From Spirometra erinaceieuropaei (taxonomy: Eukaryota > Platyhelminthes > Cestoda > Diphyllobothriidea > Diphyllobothriidae): a stretch of DNA of 64,000 nt. Where the stretch lies: the NCBI GenBank assembly GCA_902702965.1, contig CACRXP010000901.1:96549-160548 (forward strand), written 5' to 3'. The notes beneath the pieces are model-generated. The model was not told the DNA's origin, did no database searches, and was given only the letters and a program-made list of their open reading frames with translations. This document shows, piece by piece, positions 13,595 to 26,040 of the stretch (its first letter is position 1; the number at the start of each line of letters is the position of its first letter). The position numbers were made by a program, and so were the translations under genes.

Positions 13595-14632
13595 TACACT
13601 AGGTGGGCCAACTTATGAAATGTCAACCGAAATTCCGAAGTGCGTTCTCGTTTCGAAAATATTAAATAAGGAGGACTGTAAAACTAATCATCATGCAGCG
13701 TAACGCCCTAATAATTCAGTTGCTTCAGGATACCCGCTTTCGTACTAACTATGCTCTTTAAAAATGACTACATTAGTAGCATGTATATTTCTCATTGATT
13801 TTCGATGCTCGTAAAAACTTAATTATTGTTCATGGAACAGGTGCATAAAATATTCATTCTTTTGCCCATCCTTTGAAAAATAACGTCTTCTTTTAATTTT
13901 ATACGCAAAGAAAGGGTATCAGTCGGCCTCTAAAGACTTTTCCATTTTCCAAATAACTTTGAACACAACCTGCTCCTGCACTCACATTCTGGGCTCGAGA
14001 GAGAGCCCTTAAGGCGCAACGGAACGACTGAGTTCCGTATGAACGATCGGTGAGCGCCACCTACCATTGTATATTCCCGATCGAAAACCGACAGGGCAAC
14101 GGGCCCGTGGCCCGGTGGGTAGAGGCGTGGACTTTTAAACCAACAGGTCGCGAGTTTGAGGCTCGGTTGTTCCACACCTCGGGCTTAGGTATGGCTGGTT
14201 GACGACGGCTAATAAGCCAGAAATGGCCATTCCAGTCGCCCTTGTCTTTGTCGGTAAAAGCATTCCAAACTACAAACCATTTGTTTTCTGCGTACGGAAA
14301 TTTTACATTTTTATACGCTATTAACAGGAGACTATATAGGGTTCATAAAAGTTTTCCAGTGGATTTTAGCCACATTGTCAATTTTACAATCCACATTGGT
14401 AAATGCAGAGACACGACGTTTTATGAATGGCCATTTCACGGTATTAAAAAATCTTACAATTGGAAATTTTTTTAAAAACCGAATTATACCCTTCCTTCGA
14501 GTGAAAAACTGAAGACGTCATTTTCTACCGAATGAGCAAAAGAATGAATACTATTTAGCATGTTTTCTATTAACTATAAATAAATATTTAGGAACATCAA
14601 AAATGAATGAGGAAAATGCATGTTAATTTGCG
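13595..14632. mobile_element. Palindromic MITE, copy 2, with a nested SINE
   Basis: The left end reads TACACTAGGTGGGCCAACTTATG and runs through the family arm (GTGCGTTCTCGTTTCGAAAA, CTCATTGATTTTCGATG). The right arm is recognisable from GGTATTAAAAAATCTTACAA to GAGGAAAATGCATGTTAATT, but the terminal ~100 bp are missing. The element is interrupted at 13990-14260 by a SINE flanked by a 5-bp direct repeat. Its central segment lies in the same orientation as the copy at 15.8 kb. Confidence 0.8.
13990..14260 (+). mobile_element. tRNA-related SINE inserted in MITE copy 2
   Basis: The insert starts TGGGCTCGAGAGAGAGCCC and ends TTTGTCGGTAAAAG. It is flanked by CATTC on both sides (13985-13989 and 14261-14265), a plausible target-site duplication. 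Inside, around 14100-14180, GTGGCCCGGTGGGTAGAGGC resembles an RNA polymerase III A box and GGTCGCGAGTTTGAGGCTC a B box, as in a tRNA gene. The 3' part (GGTATGGCTGGTTGACGACG and CCAGAAATGGCCATTCCAG) recurs at 25.4 and 44.0 kb. The copy lacks the inverted left arm seen at 25.1 kb. Confidence 0.8.
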
Positions 14633-15286
14633 GCAAATTATACTTCAATTACTGCAAGTGACGTTGCTCATAACGGCAAAAAAAGGTTTGGGCATAGCCT
14701 CGACTTACGCGTAAAATTGTTTTCAGTGAAGTAGGTTTGCGATAAACCTACCTCCCAAATGGCAACGCAACTTGAAAACGACCGAAGACGGGAGTGGGTT
14801 TTATTGACAGGAAGTGCCCGGCAGTCCGACTGCGCGTGTCACACATAATCTAACCCCCCTAAAAGTTCCCAGCATTACGATACATTTGGGGGTTCGGTGT
14901 CCATACCAGTGAGATTGTCACCGCGGCCACACTGATCTTCAGCTCGGGGACAGGAGCTGGCTATCACATCAGCCAGCAGTTGCCTACGTCGTGGCTGCTA
15001 TCGCAGCGTGCGTTTGGCTCTTTGACATAGGATCCGAGAGAGATCACATAACTTCCCCTTCATCTCTCATCCACCAGCGTCCTTACAGGCCTCTTAAATG
15101 ACGGACTAGGAAGTGGAGGGAATACCGCAACCAATGATAAAGTGGGTTGGTGGAGTTCCTCATTACACTAATTCAGAGATGGGATAACCCGGAAGTCAAG
15201 CACATGAGGCCCAACATCCCTGCGAGCATTTTTGTGCACAATGTTTATACGAGTCTTAAAAGGCGTCCGGTGCAGTTCTATTGCCA
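14633..15286. other. Unassigned non-coding stretch
   Basis: Moderately GC-richer than its surroundings around 14,880-15,060, but no frame, RNA or repeat match is recognised. Confidence 0.45.
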
Positions 15287-15435
15287 GTTTATGAATATTG
15301 CGGGGTTGTACCGCAGTAGCTAATGAATTTCAACTCAATTAGTCATATATAGTCTCAAAACAAGCCTAAAAAATCTGTTTACTGAAGCGTTACCTCGGAG
15401 TTTGCACGCCACCCTCCTCGGAAATTAAACAAGAT
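15287..15435 (+). repeat. Low-copy dispersed repeat, copy B
   Basis: Partner of 11704-11870. The shared blocks are GCCAGTTTATGAATATTGCG, ACCGCAGTAGCTAATGAATT and CCTCGGAAATTAAACAAGA, in the same order and orientation. Confidence 0.55.
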
Positions 15436-15798
15436 AGGATGAAACCATATTGGCGGTAGAAAATAAGACTAGGTATCTCAAGTTCTTGTAGCAATCTAGA
15501 GGCAAGTCATACCTTCGGCAACCTGACTTCGAAGTTAACTGTCCAGTTTACAAGATATCGGTTACTAATCGCATTAACATATGCCCAGTGTTCTGCTTTT
15601 CTTCCTCCTAATGATAAATTAACGCATGGCCTCAAATTATAGGTAAATAAACCCGTTGTTTTTGGCATTTAACTAATTCCCATGATTTTCTAATCGAATT
15701 AGCACCTGCTTCACAAATGTGCTCCTCCATTTGCTCTTCAGATTTTTCACCAAGACCGCACACTGACATTCTGAGTCACCCACTTAGACTTTTTAACA

Positions 15799-16751
15799 TA
15801 CAGTAGATGTGCTAACTCATGAAATGTCAACCAAAATTTCGAAATGCGTTCTCGTTTCGAAAAAATAACTTAAGTAGTGTTGTAAAACTAATCATGATGC
15901 AGCATAAATCTATAATGACCCAGTTACCTCAGAGTGTCGGCAAAAAATGATTACGTAAGTAGTATGCAATTTTCTCATTGATTTTCGATGTCCTTGAAAA
16001 TTCAATTATATTTCTTGGAAAACATGCATAAAAATATTCATTCTTTTACGTATTCGATAGAAAATCAGGTCTTCTTCCAGTTTCGTACTCAAACGAAGAG
16101 TATTATTCGGTTTTAAAAAACGTTTCTAATTCCCCAATAATTTTGAACCCGACCTGCTGTTACACTTGCATTAAGGGTTTCAAAATTACAAGCTGTATAT
16201 TTTCCGTGTACGGAAAACCATGCATTGCTCCACGGTGTTAAGAGTAGACCATATGAGGTTCAAAAATTTAAGCAGTGGATTTGAGCAATATTGTTAACTT
16301 TACAAGCCACATTCGTAAATGCAGATACCTGACGCATCATGAACGACCATTTAACGGTATTAAAAAATCTCGCAATTAGAAACTTTTTTAAAACCGAATT
16401 ATACTCTTCTTTTGAGTATTAAATTGAAAGAAGACGTGATTTTCTACCGAATATGTAAAAGAGTGAATATTTTTATGCATGTTTTCCATGAAATATAATT
16501 GAATTTTCAAGGGCATCGAAAATCAATGAGAAAATTGCATACTACGTAAGTAGTCATTTTTTGCAGAGTATAGATCTTGCATGCGGCCGAAAATAAGTTC
16601 TTTCGAAAGCCGACACCCTGGGGTAACTGGATTATTATAGATTTATGCTGCATCATGATTAGTTTTGCAACACTACTTAATTTATCTTTTCGAAACGAGA
16701 ACGCATTTCGAAATTTTGGTTGACATTTCATGAGTTAGCACATCTACTGTA
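15799..16751. mobile_element. Palindromic MITE, full-length copy 3
   Basis: The clearest copy, about 953 bp. It runs from TACAGTAGATGTGCTAACTC to the exact inverse GAGTTAGCACATCTACTGTA. The arms pair over about 300-350 bp up to the GTTTCTAATT / AATTAGAAAC boundary. The unique centre holds CCGACCTGCTGTTACACTTG and CGTGTACGGAAAACCATGCA. The left arm has lost a block around TGTCGGC|AAAAAATG that the right arm keeps, so the arms are not evolving in perfect concert. No coding capacity. Confidence 0.9.
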
Positions 16752-19017
16752 ATATCAACGTAGGGCCTACAAACCAACAGAATGTTTGTTTCCCTTATAA
16801 GGGCATAAAAGCCTCTGCGTCCCCCGTCCTTTTCGACTTCATACAACGTAAAAAACTCTATATTAGGCGGCCTAAGACAATTTGTCCAACATTCCGCATA
16901 AGTGTTATATGCGCAGTTTCTTTAACATTCTATATAGGGTGCGACACGGAGTTAGGAACCGTCCCACAAGAAGTACGTATTCTCGTGTCCTAAGCCTGAC
17001 CTTAACCCCAACCCAAATCTCTCTGAAACTCAACACAAGCCACTTGTATTACGATAAAGGGCTCTTATTCCCACGTCCTACCGAAAATCATTTACTGATG
17101 GCTTCGATGGACTGACTGTGCACTAACGCCTAAATTGGGGCTTTTCAAGCTGACTACTTGACCCAAGGGCCCTATGTCGAGGGACGTTTTTTAAACAATC
17201 ACGATTCATCTGCGGAACTACGCTCTCTACTTACAGAATTTGTTCTGTCTGGACAGCTGTCCGTGACAACAATTACTAACTATACTGTCTCATCATTAGA
17301 TTAAAGTCAGAGCAGGTGAAACATCTGACAGTTCCGGTCACTAAAAAGGCACTGGCCTGGAGGAAACAAAGAAAAATACGCTTCTCTCAAACGGATGAAT
17401 TCCTAAGTATGGTAATGGTGAGAATACGCTTATAAGACACAATGATTGCTTTCAACTCGCCTGAGCGGCCGCTAGTGAATTATAGGGTGGTTTATTCGTC
17501 ATTTAATTAACTAGGACCAGTTTGCCTAACAGATTTAAGTCCATGTGGATCGGACAGTGGCACGGATGGTCCTATTAGCACTACAAACAAGTTTAAGCGT
17601 ACTGATTGGGAATATCAAATAAGGAGGCCGCTGGCTGGTAAGCGGCTTGGGGGAGTTTTTTGCACAGCTAACTTGGATTTCACTGGACTGGCCGCATCAT
17701 ATTACACTGCCCCAGTGGGGGTTTCAGGCTGCAGACCATTGTCTTCTGGTACTTTGAAAGCAACGACTTAATTCATGAAGGAGGCATAGCATCTGTGAGA
17801 AGCATCCTTAAGAAAAATAATCAGTTTAATTAGCTTTAGGCTTCTTATAAGAACAGGAAAGGAGATCGGGATAGCAGGTCAAGCGCCAAAAAGAGGTAGA
17901 GACATGCTGGCCGACACGAACTAGAAGAAAGATTGAATTTCGAGAAATCGCATCTTATCACATAATGCATTGAAGGATGCTTTGAGCAACCTAGTTATTA
18001 CTGCCCGATCAGGTTTAATATTTATTAATCGGAGAATTGAACACTCCACCTTCTGGTTAGTCTAAGGGGAGATAAAATGCGTCACGTTTAATTTTGAATT
18101 CACTCAAGTAATAGCTTGCAACATACCAGATATCCACAGTGTAGGTGATGAAATCCAATATATCCTTTTAAAATATCGTTTCATATTTTGCGTGAACTTG
18201 TTATGTTTTCTAAATGTTCGGTGTACGGACTGTGTAACTTTGGCCTTAGATATCTCCAAGAAATCTAAAAGTTTCGCCTACATGTTCGAATGACAAATAA
18301 TAGGAGATGAAAAACCACCATAACCTTTTCAACTTAACTTTTTTAAGATGTTTTCACCTGTTGGTGTGCCTTTTAAAATATTCTTATCAGTTATATATCA
18401 TTTTGACCGAAACCGTATTGACAGGACACCATTTCGCGAGCATAGGTTAAAACATTGGGGTAATGTCAATATAATAGTCGTGGAATCTTTGGAGGCAACA
18501 GTGTTTGGGCAGGTCGGAATTTGATCAGGAGATTGTAGTATCACGTGCCAGCATTGCCAAGAAAATGTATATCCCAGTTGGTAGCGGTTCTGGTAGGGCC
18601 CACTGAATAGGTATGGAGTGTCATGTGGACGTAAGCAGAACGTTTCAGATAGTCTATAGGGTTTAACAGTTTGTCCGACATCGTTACATTAGCACCCAAT
18701 AAACATAATGGGGGCGACAATTGTCCCTTCACATAGTTAATCTCCGTGAGGTCAAACAGTTTTCGGCAAGGACAGGTTGTGTAAGCCCACTTGATCTAAC
18801 ATACGCAAATAACTACTACATTTATTTGGTCGGCCTTGCTTAATTTGTCAGCACACAGCTAAAGGAAATCACCCATTGAATTTTACATAGCACACTTATA
18901 TAACTACGAGCATCGAGCTGTTTCAGTGTAACCTTTTTAGTACTAAATTATTTGGTATGATTTGACCTTCGGTTTTTGCCCCCCTCTCTGTAGTCCGTCT
19001 CTTCCAAGGGGTAGCTA
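16752..19017. other. Unassigned non-coding stretch
   Basis: No repeat copies or convincing frames. The longest open frames are about 60-77 codons and lack recognisable features. Confidence 0.5.
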
Positions 19018-20009
19018 TACAATAGGTAGGCTGACTCATGAAATGTCGACCGAAATTGCGAAATGCGTTTTTGTTTCGAAAATATTAATTAAGTAGGGTT
19101 GTAAAACGAATAATCGTGCAGAAAAAATCTATAATAATTCAGTTACCTCGGGATGCCGGATTACGAACAAAATTCTTTCTGAAGCATGCAAAAATTATAC
19201 TTCGCAAAAAGTGATTACTTAAGTAGCATGGATTTTTCTCATTGATCTCCGATGCCCATCAAAATTCAATTATAGTTCAGGGAAGGAGGTCATAACTAAA
19301 TTCATTCTTTTACGCATTCGGTAGAAAATGACGTTTTCTTCCAATTTTACACTCTAGGGAAGTGTATAATTCGGTTTCCAAAAAGTTTCTAATTATGAGA
19401 TTTTTTAATACCGTGAACTGCCTGTTCATTAAACATTGTGTGTCTGCATTTGCTAACCCGGCTTGTAGAGTGTACAATATGGCTTAAATCCCGCGCCAAA
19501 TTTTATGAAACCCATATGGTCTCCTCTTAATACCGTACAGGAATGTATGGACTTTCGTACGCGGAAAGTATACGGCTTGTAGTTTTGAAACCCTGACTGC
19601 GAGTCTAACAGCGGGTGGGGTTCAGAATTTTTCGGGAATTGGAAAAGTTTTTAAAAACTGAATTATTCACTTCCTTAGAGTATACAATTGGAAGAGAACG
19701 TCATTTTCTACTGAATGAGTAAAAAAATGAATATAGTTATTACCGCCTTCCGTGAAATATAATCCAATTTTGGAGGGCATCGGAAATCAATGAGAAAAAT
19801 TCATGCTACTTAAGCAGTCATTTTTTACTGAGTGTAGTTTTTGCTTGCTTCAGAAAGAATTTTGTACGTAAGCCAGCATCCTGAGGTAACTGAATTATTA
19901 TAGACTTATGCTTCACGATTATTTGTTTTACAACCCTAATTAACCTTTTCGAAACAAAACGCATTTCTCAATTACGGTTGGCATTTCATGAGTTAGCCCA
20001 CCTACCGTA
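19018..20009. mobile_element. Palindromic MITE, full-length copy 4
   Basis: About 992 bp, from TACAATAGGTAGGCTGACTC to GAGTTAGCCCACCTACCGTA. The arms and the single-copy centre match copy 1 in order and in orientation of the centre (TTTTTTAATACCGTGAACTG near the left, ACGGCTTGTAGTTTTGAAAC towards the right). TA lies at both edges. No transposase. Confidence 0.9.
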
Positions 20010-20049
20010 CCTTTTTGTGTCATAGCTATACTCAAAACGCAATGCGTGC

Positions 20050-20340
20050 TGTTTTGACTTACTTCGCCTCGGTTAGAGCACATGCTCTCGACTTCCTCGA
20101 TATCTGCAACCAGTTTCCGTTGTTGGACATGTACGCCGTGAATTATTTACTTCTTCGAAAAGACCAACCTAACCTTTATGTGTCATTTCGGCACTCACGC
20201 GTGCTATGAGGGTCATCGTGAGTTTCAATTTACTTCGCCTCGGTTAGATCACAAACGCCCAGCTTCCTCAATATCTCCGAATGGTGCCTGTTGTCGAACG
20301 CGTATGCCATGGCTTACTTAGTTCTTCGGGAATACCTGTG
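20050..20340 (+). repeat. Two-unit direct repeat, about 171-bp spacing
   Basis: TTACTTCGCCTCGGTTAGA occurs at about 20059 and again at about 20230. Each is followed by CTTCCTC(G/A)ATATCT, a diverged GTTG-TGGAC/TCGAAC block and TTACTTA/TTCTTCG. The units are diverged, so this is an old local duplication. Confidence 0.6.
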
Positions 20341-23300
20341 CGTAGTCTATTGCATAACCAGTAATAAGACAGTTAAATTCAGTTGAGTCTGTTTGCAAAA
20401 ATGGTCACTAAATTGCGTTCAGGAAAGAGCCTTGTAAGTCCTCTGCTCGGGAAGCTATTGCACCGGCTATGCTTCCACAATATGTTACAGGGATAATGCA
20501 CAGGCTTGTTTTAGGCCAACGTTGTCTAGGCTTAACCGCAGACAATATTAAACTCCCTCTACACGGGATCATATTGCCCGATGCGACACCGGAACCACTA
20601 GAGCTTTCCTCCTGCGACGTTGAGCCCCCCGGAACACGTATCCATTGGTATGCACATTGGCCTTGCTTGGCAGTAATCTACCATCTTAGAGTTTAAAGCC
20701 TCGGCTATTTACTTCGCTCTGATCGGAAGGCGAAGCTTCGGTTGCCTGACTTTCCTGCGGTCTGGAGCTCATTGTCTGTGTGCTAACGCGAAATAACCAC
20801 CATTATATCACCTACCCTTTTCATTATTATACATAAACTTTACATATAAATATTTTTATCCTTGAATTTTCATTTTGCGGTAATCGATCGATTTAATGTG
20901 AAGATACAAAAAGGCGTTTTTTTCTACGTTATTTGAATTTTCCCTTGTCCCTTAGGGTGTATTTTCATAGCTTCTCTAATATTCATGTGCAGTACGCCGC
21001 CTCGCAGTCTATATCCGCAATTGAATTATTTGTCACTAACCGTTCTTCTCTTTTATTGGTTGTTCATTCCTCTGCTTTATGGGCTGTCACAAAGTTGCAA
21101 GTGGCGGCTTATTTGATCACCTTTTACTTTTTGGGGATTGTTTATTGTTTATTTTTCATCCAGCGCGCTCACTGTCATTGCTACATATAGGCTTAGAAAA
21201 AGAATCTCAACGAAAATCTACATATTTTTAAGTTTTAATGCATGAATTTCGCTCCCCCCTCTCATTGATGCCCCACCCGTAAAACCCTTATTACCAACAT
21301 TCCTGTATTACACGAGCGTGGGGTTACACAACCTACCGTTGCCTAACTTCCTTTCAGACATTTCAATGGTCGTGCCTCTGCTAAGCGGTCAGAAGCTTAC
21401 GGTCATAATGATATATTAACTCAGATTACCCCAAAATCCCCCCAAAAGCATACTTACTTGTCCGTATCATTAAAACTACTCACTTCTCGCTAGTTTTACC
21501 CACTCATGAACTTGCGATATTACTAAAAAGGACAAAGTCAGGCGTTAGAAACAGCTGGCTGCCAAAAGTCTTCCGATCCAGTAACTGAACTTTTTAGCTG
21601 AGCTTACAACGTAAATCGTTTGACGACGTTCGGTGTTAAGGGATTAGTGTGGGCCGCAATAAATCTTAAGTGTTGAGAGAGAGAGGAAACCCTAAAGCTA
21701 CACGACGCATAACCTATGAATGTTTTATTTTCGCATAATTGTGTTCTTTGCATAGCTTCAGTATTCTTTTAGCAGGAAGAACAGGTCGGTTAAAAAGCAT
21801 CCTGTAAGACAGTGTACTTAACAAATGTTTCTCTGTCACATCTCGAAGCTATAAAACATGCTTCTTAAGAAACTATGATTTTTGCCTTCTGCAGAGAGTA
21901 AAAAACTCGATGAATTAGCACCACTTTGCGTACGTGTGCTTTGGAGTTTGCAAATCAGGGCGCTATGAAGTAGTGTCCTGGGCTGACGTTTAAACAAAAA
22001 ACAATATGTTTGAAGACTACGGAAATGCAATGTAAACATAGCCGCCTTAATTTTGAATTTAAGCAAAAAATACTTCATGTAAATTACCCGGCCGGGTTGT
22101 TCTGGCTTCAGAGCTGCACTTCACTTACGAGTTACCCGTTCAGCTCGCCTGGTCAAGATGGCTATTTGATGTTCGAACAAATGGCATTATTTTACTTTGC
22201 CCCTGGTGGTTAATGTTATTTTGCAAATGAAAATTCGGATTTTTCTTAACACCCTCTATGAAATTCTTAAAGGCATCAGAAAATCAATGTCTGAAGAGAA
22301 AGAACGGAATGCCAGACGGTCCATTTCTTAAGTGTACGTCCCAATCGATAGGTCGGCTTTATGGTCTAAAGTAAGGTGTGTATGATCAAAATTAGATCAT
22401 TTTCGACATGATCAGACCAAAAATTGACTGAAAGATGGGAAAAGGTTTGCCTGAAGCAAACGAATTCTTCCTAATAACATCATGCTTTTACTTCAAAAAA
22501 GCCATCAATTAAACATTCGCGAGTTTTCATACATACGGTGTGCACGAAACCTGGTTAAACACTGATCGTGAGTTTCCAGCCTATCTCCAAGTAGAAAAAT
22601 ATACTTGGACGTGGTTACAAAATCAATCGTTAGGAGAGCAAGTCAAATAAATTAAATCAAACGTCCTAGAAATGATGCACGGCAAATTCGGTTAATATAC
22701 CCGTTTGTCAGAAAACCACGACAAAAGAACTTGAAAACGAAGTTTTCATTATGGTTCTAACGGGCTTCGCTGAGGCATGCACATTTTAGAAGGAAACCTA
22801 CATTTCCACCCAAACCTACGGTGGTCAAACAGCATGCCATCTGTTTCGACTTAATAACCCACATATCTATGGCCATTGCCACGAGGAGGATTTTTGGTGT
22901 TTATAAACACCCAAACAGTTTTTGCACTTTATGTACAGCAACAGTGAAAGAGGATAACAGTAATGCTTTGCTGGCCTCCCAAGCGTTCTTACAAATGTGA
23001 ACGTTTCTAAATAAGAAATGACTACTTCCATGAAAGTATAGAAATTTAAAAGCTACGCACCATCTTACAAATTAAGTGACAGAAATGAATTTCTCATGGG
23101 TTGATATAGCTCACAAAAATAAACGGAAAAATTAGACATGAAGTGGTTTTACCAGAGCATAGTCCACGCAACTGTCAACAAAAATATGCACAAAATTTAG
23201 TATTCTGTCGTGCACAAAGTAACTTGGACCTGTTCCTTGTTTCGAATGATGTCGTGTTTGTCGCGTCCTTAAAAACTGGGTATTCAGTTGCTCGAAATAC

Positions 23301-23877
23301 CCTATTCGTCTGGCAAGATAAAACGAGCGTTATGGCGGACGCCTTGTTGTCGATTGCGCCCCTAAGAATATTTTCTCGCAATGTAGTTTTCCTAATTTTA
23401 TGTTATTTTGCAGTAAGTGTAGTTTCCAGATATCAAGCAGATCAGGCATTCAAATTGAAGTCTTTTTAATTTTTATGAATTTCAGCCTTGTAAAACGATT
23501 ATAACTTGGTAATGATATATATATATCCTAGCATTTCACAGGTTAGTTCCTTTCTTCCGGGGAAGAGCTCTTCATCTCCTAAGGCGGTATTTCATCTCAT
23601 TCAAAAAATTATCAGTAGTAAGATAGGATGCAAATCGTCAACTTGTCTCGAATAACTACTGTCCAGTCCATAAACTAGGCAGAAAAGAAGGGATAAGGCA
23701 TTTATTCCTTGAGCAAAATAAAGAATATAGGTGACTTTTGGCATGGCAAAATGGAAGCGAATTTGAGACCTCGCTGAGGCCTGGACAATTATGCACAGTT
23801 CTTGAATCGTGAAATCTTGCAGTATGTCACAAAACGAAGGCTCACGTAGACTCGTCGTAGAACCATAACACCCTTCT
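20341..23877. other. Unassigned stretch downstream of the K2P gene
   Basis: Short frames only. The 108-codon frame at 23143-23469 has no recognised domain. A short block at 22256-22300 resembles the AAGGCATC..AAAATCAATG part of the MITE arm but is isolated. The polyadenylation site of the K2P gene is presumably below 23878, but I could not single out one signal. Confidence 0.45.
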
Positions 23878-24719
23878 CTACTGACTGTCAAGTAAGCCGA
23901 TGCGTTGGGCCAACTTCTTGGACTTTCGCTTCAACTCTCGCTGCATCAGATCGAAGCACATGCAGACCAGGGCCAGCCCGAGGAGTAGGTAGGTGATAGC
24001 CGCCAAAAATTTCTGCGTTTGTCTACCAAAATCGAAATCTTCCATACCAGGAATTAGGTCACCGAAGCCAATGGTCGAGATAGTCACAAAGACAAAGTAG
24101 GTGGCATCCGTGAATGACCAGTTCTCCCAATGCGAGAAGATGACCGCTCCGGTGAAGAGGTAGACAAAGAAGATGAAGAGGGTGATCAAGATGGGTACAC
24201 GGACTGTTCGACTGCGTTGACGGGCGCGGGCAGCCCGCGCGAAGATTGAATTGGTGCCCATCAGAGATATAAAAAGGCTGTCAGTGATCCCGGGCAGGGA
24301 GGGTTTTTGCACGAGATGGTGTAGGGCCCGCGTAGCTGGTGGTGTCATGTGGGTGCGGCCGGGTCGATCGCGGAGAGCCGGCGATGATGACCCGGCGCGC
24401 AGTGCTGCCGAGGCCATGATTGTGGTCTTGCGACCCTGTCTTGACTTGCCGTCCACCACCTGGCCGGCGGAGGCATGGCGGGCCCTCTCGGCCTGCGAGG
24501 CCTTGGCCAGAGGAGTTTTTGGTAGGGGTTTCTGCGCCGGAACTTGTCCTCCCTTATCTCTACCGCAGCGGCATAGGTGAAAGTAGCCGAGGCGGAAGAA
24601 ATCTGCCATAAGGCTGCCTAGGTTGGCCAGAAATAGCAGCATTAGCGGAATCCCAAAGAAGCCGTAGATGATAGTGCACACCTTTCCCAAGGTAGTGGTT
24701 GGAACGATTTGGCCGTATC
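23878..24719 (-). CDS. K2P potassium channel, exon 2 (rest of P1, M2, M3, P2, M4, stop)
   Basis: This exon encodes residues 315 (second part of the codon) to 594 of a two-pore-domain potassium channel. It opens with the acceptor TTATTTCAG (AG at 24721-24720) and continues the first filter as YGQIVPTTTLGKV. Then come M2 (about 326-349), a long basic Ser/Ala-rich cytoplasmic loop (about 356-487), M3 (about 488-510), the second pore with TIGFGD (530-535) and M4 (about 551-574), ending in a lysine-rich tail and TAG. Both filters are intact, so the channel should be potassium selective. K2P channels are dimers that set background potassium conductance at the plasma membrane. The loop of about 130 residues between M2 and M3 is longer than usual for the family. 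A weak in-frame donor-like GTCAGT near the stop leaves a small chance of a further exon. I cannot assign a subfamily. Confidence 0.93.
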
Positions 24720-25081
24720 CTGAAATAATGGAAAGACAATTGGGGGGCATAAAACAACTGCATATGATTTAAACGAGACTTCTTTTGAGAAGGAAACTGG
24801 TAATGGCAGGAGAAGGAAGAGATGGAGGGAAGAGGAGGAGGTCATAATAACCTGCATTTTCAACGGCCGTGTCTTTAATTTGAAACACGGAAGTATGTCA
24901 ATGAGCTTCATTTGGACGTGCAACCGTCGCCAGTATCACACCTCCTTCCGAATTCGCTATACATTCATCTGACTGTCTCTATACCATATTGTCTTGAACA
25001 ATGATTTCAAGATTTGGTAAATATCAAAATTAAGGAAAGAAGAAGCCTTTTTGTGTTGATTAGGTGTTTTGGCAGAAAAGA

Positions 25082-25506
25082 ATTACCGACAAAGACAAGT
25101 TAGACTGGAATGGCTATTTCTGGCTTCCTAGCCGTCGCCAGCCAGTCATACCCAACCCCGAAGTTTGGAATACCCGAGGCTCGAACTCGCGACCTGTTGG
25201 TTACTGCCTGTGTCATGCGCCGCTGTGCGGCTGCTGGTTGGACTCGAGAGAGGGAGTCCGTAAGGCACAAAGGAACAAGTGAGTTCCGTAAGAACGATCG
25301 GTGAGTGCCCCCTACCATTGTATATTCCCGATCGAAACCGACAGGAAAACGGGCCCGTGCCTCAGTGGTTAAGGGCGTGGACTTTAAACGACAGGCCGCG
25401 AGTTCCAACTTCGGGTGTTCCACACTTCGGGCTTGGGTATGACTGGCTGACGACGGCTAATAAACCAGAAATGGTCACTCCGGTCTCCCTTGCCTTTCTC
25501 GGTAAT
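25082..25506 (+). mobile_element. Foldback tRNA-related SINE with about 120-bp inverted arms
   Basis: The left arm (25082-25202, ATTACCGACAAAGACAAG...CGCGACCTGTTGGTT) is the inverted counterpart of the right arm (about 25385-25506, ...GACAGGCCGCGAGTTCC...TTTCTCGGTAAT). The unique middle carries TGCGCCGCTGTGCGGCTGCT, GACTCGAGAGAGGGAGTCC and ATTCCCGATCGAAACCGACAG. It is followed by a tRNA-like A box (GCCTCAGTGGTTAAGGGCGT near 25359) whose B box falls in the right arm. Because the arm is inverted, the left arm also contains a B box on the minus strand. No clear target-site duplication was found. Confidence 0.75.
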
Positions 25507-25769
25507 AAAATACTGTCCATATGTTTCACTTCCGTGATTAAGAAAAACTGAGATTTCAGAAAGTGGTTGTCCTGATTCAAACTACTAAGGGTTTCTATAA
25601 ACACAAGGCGTTGTAGTGATTAATCATGTCACCGTAATGAAACTGTAAAGAGTTAAAAAATTTTGAACTAGGAGCCTAAGTCTTTGCATGGAGGATGAAC
25701 TAATAAATACGTGTGCGGTCAGTACAGCTGATTTAAAAGATGTTGCAAGCATAAATTACACTGGAAGTG

Positions 25770-26040
25770 GGAATTGGTCCGTGCCGTTTATTTGCAAGAG
25801 AATAATATTTCATATTGACCCAACTGTGAAAAACTCGGCGCCTCGGTGGGATTCGAACCCACGCAGTAAGGAGAAGGCTTTAATACAGGCAACGCTCTAA
25901 CCACGTGAGCTACGAGGCCCCGCCGGACGACGCGAGTTTAATCAAATTTGGGTCAAGTTACCCGCCCAACCTACTGCAACGTCTGGAATCCACCAAATCT
26001 GATACAGTAAGTTGACTGCCCAAGCAGGATTTACTTAAAG
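25770..26040 (-). repeat. tRNA-like repeat (second SINE family), copy a
   Basis: On the minus strand GCCTCGTAGCTCACGTGG, GTTAGAGCG and GTGGGTTCGAATCCCACC give a D arm (GCTC/GAGC), a T arm (GTGGG/CCCAC) and an acceptor stem (GCCTCG/CGAGGC). The segment between the D and T arms is long and I could not fold a convincing anticodon arm. Flanking blocks (TTTTTCACAGTTGGGTCAA on one side; ACTTACTGTATCAGATTTGG and the CCTGCTTGGGCAG-type block on the other) recur at 27.8 kb. This marks it as a dispersed repeat rather than a functional tRNA gene. Confidence 0.65.

Noticed and set aside
6491..20009. Inversion of the MITE centre between copies
   Set aside because: The centre is opposite in copies 1 and 4 compared with 3 and 5, but since the arms are symmetrical this only reflects insertion orientation.
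24251..24611. Plus-strand frames of 63-109 codons
   Set aside because: Antisense shadows of the GC-rich M2-M3 loop coding in K2P exon 2.
25845..25925. Functional tRNA gene on the minus strand
   Set aside because: The acceptor, D and T arms look good but no proper anticodon arm folds, and the flanks recur with the body at 27.8 kb, so it is a dispersed repeat.
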